From Pantoea sp. 18069 (lineage in GTDB: Bacteria > Pseudomonadota > Gammaproteobacteria > Burkholderiales > Burkholderiaceae_C), in the NCBI RefSeq assembly GCF_902706035.1, contig NZ_CACSJA010000027.1:1-64000 (forward strand): DNA of 64,000 nucleotides. Direction: 5' to 3'. The notes under the pieces are model-generated. The model made no database searches, was not told the origin of the DNA, and saw only the letters and a list, made by a program, of their open reading frames with translations. A program made the position numbers and the translations under genes. Positions within the stretch are counted from its first letter, which is position 1. Each line of letters begins with the position of its first letter. Below are positions 63,059 to 64,000 of this stretch, piece by piece.

Positions 63059-64000
63059 TCAAAGATCGAGCACCAGCCGCTCGCAGCGCGCGCGCGAGCA
63101 GCAGGGCGTGAACTGGTCGTTGGCCGCCTGCTCCTCGGGCGTCAGATAGGCGTCGCGGTGGTCGACCTCGCCCGACAGCACGCGCGTCAGACAGGTGCCG
63201 CACACGCCCTGCTCGCACGAGACCATCACGTCGACGCCCGCGGCCAGCAACGCCTGGGTCACGCTCTGGTCGGGCGCGACGCGCACGACGCGGCCCGAAC
63301 TCGCGAGCTGCACGTCGAAGGCCGCGTCGCCGCCGCGCGGGCCGGCATCGGCGGCCGCGAAGAACTCCCAGTGCAACCGGTCCTCGGCCCAGCCCTGCTG
63401 GCGCGCGGCGCCCAGCACCGCGTCCATGAAGCCCTGCGGGCCGCAGACATAGAGGTGGGTGTCGGGCTCTGCAGCCGCGAGCACGGCGGCGATGTCCAGC
63501 CGCTGCGCGGCGTCGCCGTCATCGAAATGCAGCTGCACCTGGCCTGCGAACGGCGCGGCGGCGATGCGCTCCTTGAACGCCATGCGCTGCGCCGAGCGGC
63601 CGCTGTAATGCATGCGAAAGCGCGCGCCCAGCACCGCCAGCCGTTCGGCCATGCAAAGGATGGGCGTCACGCCTATGCCGCCGGCCAGCAGCAGATGCCG
63701 GGGCGCGTCGGGCGCGAGCGCGAAATGGTTGCGCGGCGCGCTGATGCGCAGCGCATCGCCTTCGGCCACGAGGTCGTGCACCGCGGCCGAGCCGCCGCGC
63801 GACGCCGGGTCGCGCAGCACGGCGATCTGGTAGCGGTGGGTCTCGGCCGGGTCGTTGCACAGCGAATACTGGCGCACGATGCCGCCGGGCAGATGCACGT
63901 CCACGTGCGAGCCCGCGGCAAACGCCGGCAGCGGCGCGCCGCCCGCGGCCACGAGCTCCAGGCCGCAGATGCCGTCGGCCTCGCGCGTGCGCCGCGCGAC
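63059..64000 (-). CDS. Phthalate-dioxygenase-reductase-type (PDR/VanB) oxidoreductase, partial
   Basis: The frame is open to the right edge, with 313 codons visible. The order is FMN domain (SHVDVHLPGGIVRQYSLCND), NAD domain (LLLAGGIGVTPILCMAERL, then LYVCGPQGFMDAVLGAARQQ) and a C-terminal 2Fe-2S domain with CEQGVCGTCLTRVL and a last Cys in FTPCCSRA. This is the class IA reductase that feeds electrons to Rieske oxygenases for phthalates, vanillate or similar acids. Placed before ligAB, it suggests that a phthalate- or vanillate-type oxygenase lies just right of the window and makes protocatechuate. The true start is outside. Confidence 0.92.
   Translation of the reverse strand, partial: VARRTREADGICGLELVAAGGAPLPAFAAGSHVDVHLPGGIVRQYSLCNDPAETHRYQIAVLRDPASRGGSAAVHDLVAEGDALRISAPRNHFALAPDAPRHLLLAGGIGVTPILCMAERLAVLGARFRMHYSGRSAQRMAFKERIAAAPFAGQVQLHFDDGDAAQRLDIAAVLAAAEPDTHLYVCGPQGFMDAVLGAARQQGWAEDRLHWEFFAAADAGPRGGDAAFDVQLASSGRVVRVAPDQSVTQALLAAGVDVMVSCEQGVCGTCLTRVLSGEVDHRDAYLTPEEQAANDQFTPCCSRARCERLVLDL

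Noticed and set aside
1..64000. CRISPR arrays, tRNA or rRNA genes
   Set aside because: I saw no regularly spaced direct repeats, no cloverleaf with CCA-type ends and no rRNA signature, although reading by eye could miss a tRNA.

Overview
The window reads as a GC-rich chromosome segment from a betaproteobacterium of the Burkholderiales, most likely Comamonadaceae (Comamonas, Delftia or Acidovorax type). The signs are four Bug/TctC-type solute receptors, many LysR regulators, a protocatechuate 4,5-cleavage dioxygenase (ligAB/pmdAB type), an Omp32-like porin, nicotinate-degradation genes and a two-partner-secretion/CDI locus. I saw no rRNA, tRNA or CRISPR array.

Layout. 1-5.1 kb: 3' part of a nicotinate dehydrogenase large subunit with three haem c sites, a niacin-type MFS carrier and an alpha/beta hydrolase. 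5.3-7.0 kb: a chemoreceptor. 7.0-15.7 kb: an AT-richer accessory island holding a contact-dependent-inhibition (CDI) locus in the order cdiB-cdiA-cdiI, then decayed orphan toxin-tip fragments ending in a WHH/HNH-type nuclease and its probable immunity gene. The cdiA gene carries an in-frame stop, and a stretch of about 0.4 kb whose haemagglutinin repeats are readable only on the opposite strand, as if inverted. 15.9-18.5 kb: Lrp regulator, ornithine cyclodeaminase and arginase (arginine to ornithine to proline). 18.5-22.9 kb: a DUF4148 protein, a LysR, a CadR/PbrR-like MerR beside an operator without a target gene, and a YdeP-type molybdoenzyme. 23-27 kb: nicC, an SMR transporter, a NicR-like MarR and glutathione-dependent formaldehyde dehydrogenase. 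27-30 kb: a Bug receptor coupled to a creatinase-like M24 protein, with a TetR gene and a perfect-arm operator. 30.1-34.3 kb: a Fur-box-preceded fecI-fecR-TonB receptor set. 34.4-34.9 kb: an IS5-family remnant.

35-39 kb: an acyl-CoA dehydrogenase, Bug and CoA-transferase operon with a divergent LysR. 40-42.3 kb: a MocR/PdxR-type regulator divergent from a PaiB-like gene. 42.3-45.4 kb: an arsenic operon arsR-arsC-arsB-arsH, in which ArsH carries the N-terminus of a second, glutaredoxin-type ArsC. 45.5-51.6 kb: a decapitated LysR, IclR, then Bug, enoyl-CoA hydratase and acyl-CoA synthetase, ending in a scar with a truncated GNAT gene. 51.6-57.8 kb: three LysR genes, a Bug, an esterase-like hydrolase and an MDR reductase. 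57.9-64 kb: porin, SnoaL-like protein, a LysR with two HTH domains, and an operon of phthalate-dioxygenase-type reductase, ligA, ligB and hydrolase that runs off the right edge.

The common theme is peripheral catabolism of aromatic or N-heterocyclic acids. Small units of one receptor, a few enzymes and one regulator are separated by scars: truncated genes, an IS remnant and a short duplicated segment. These show repeated rearrangement.
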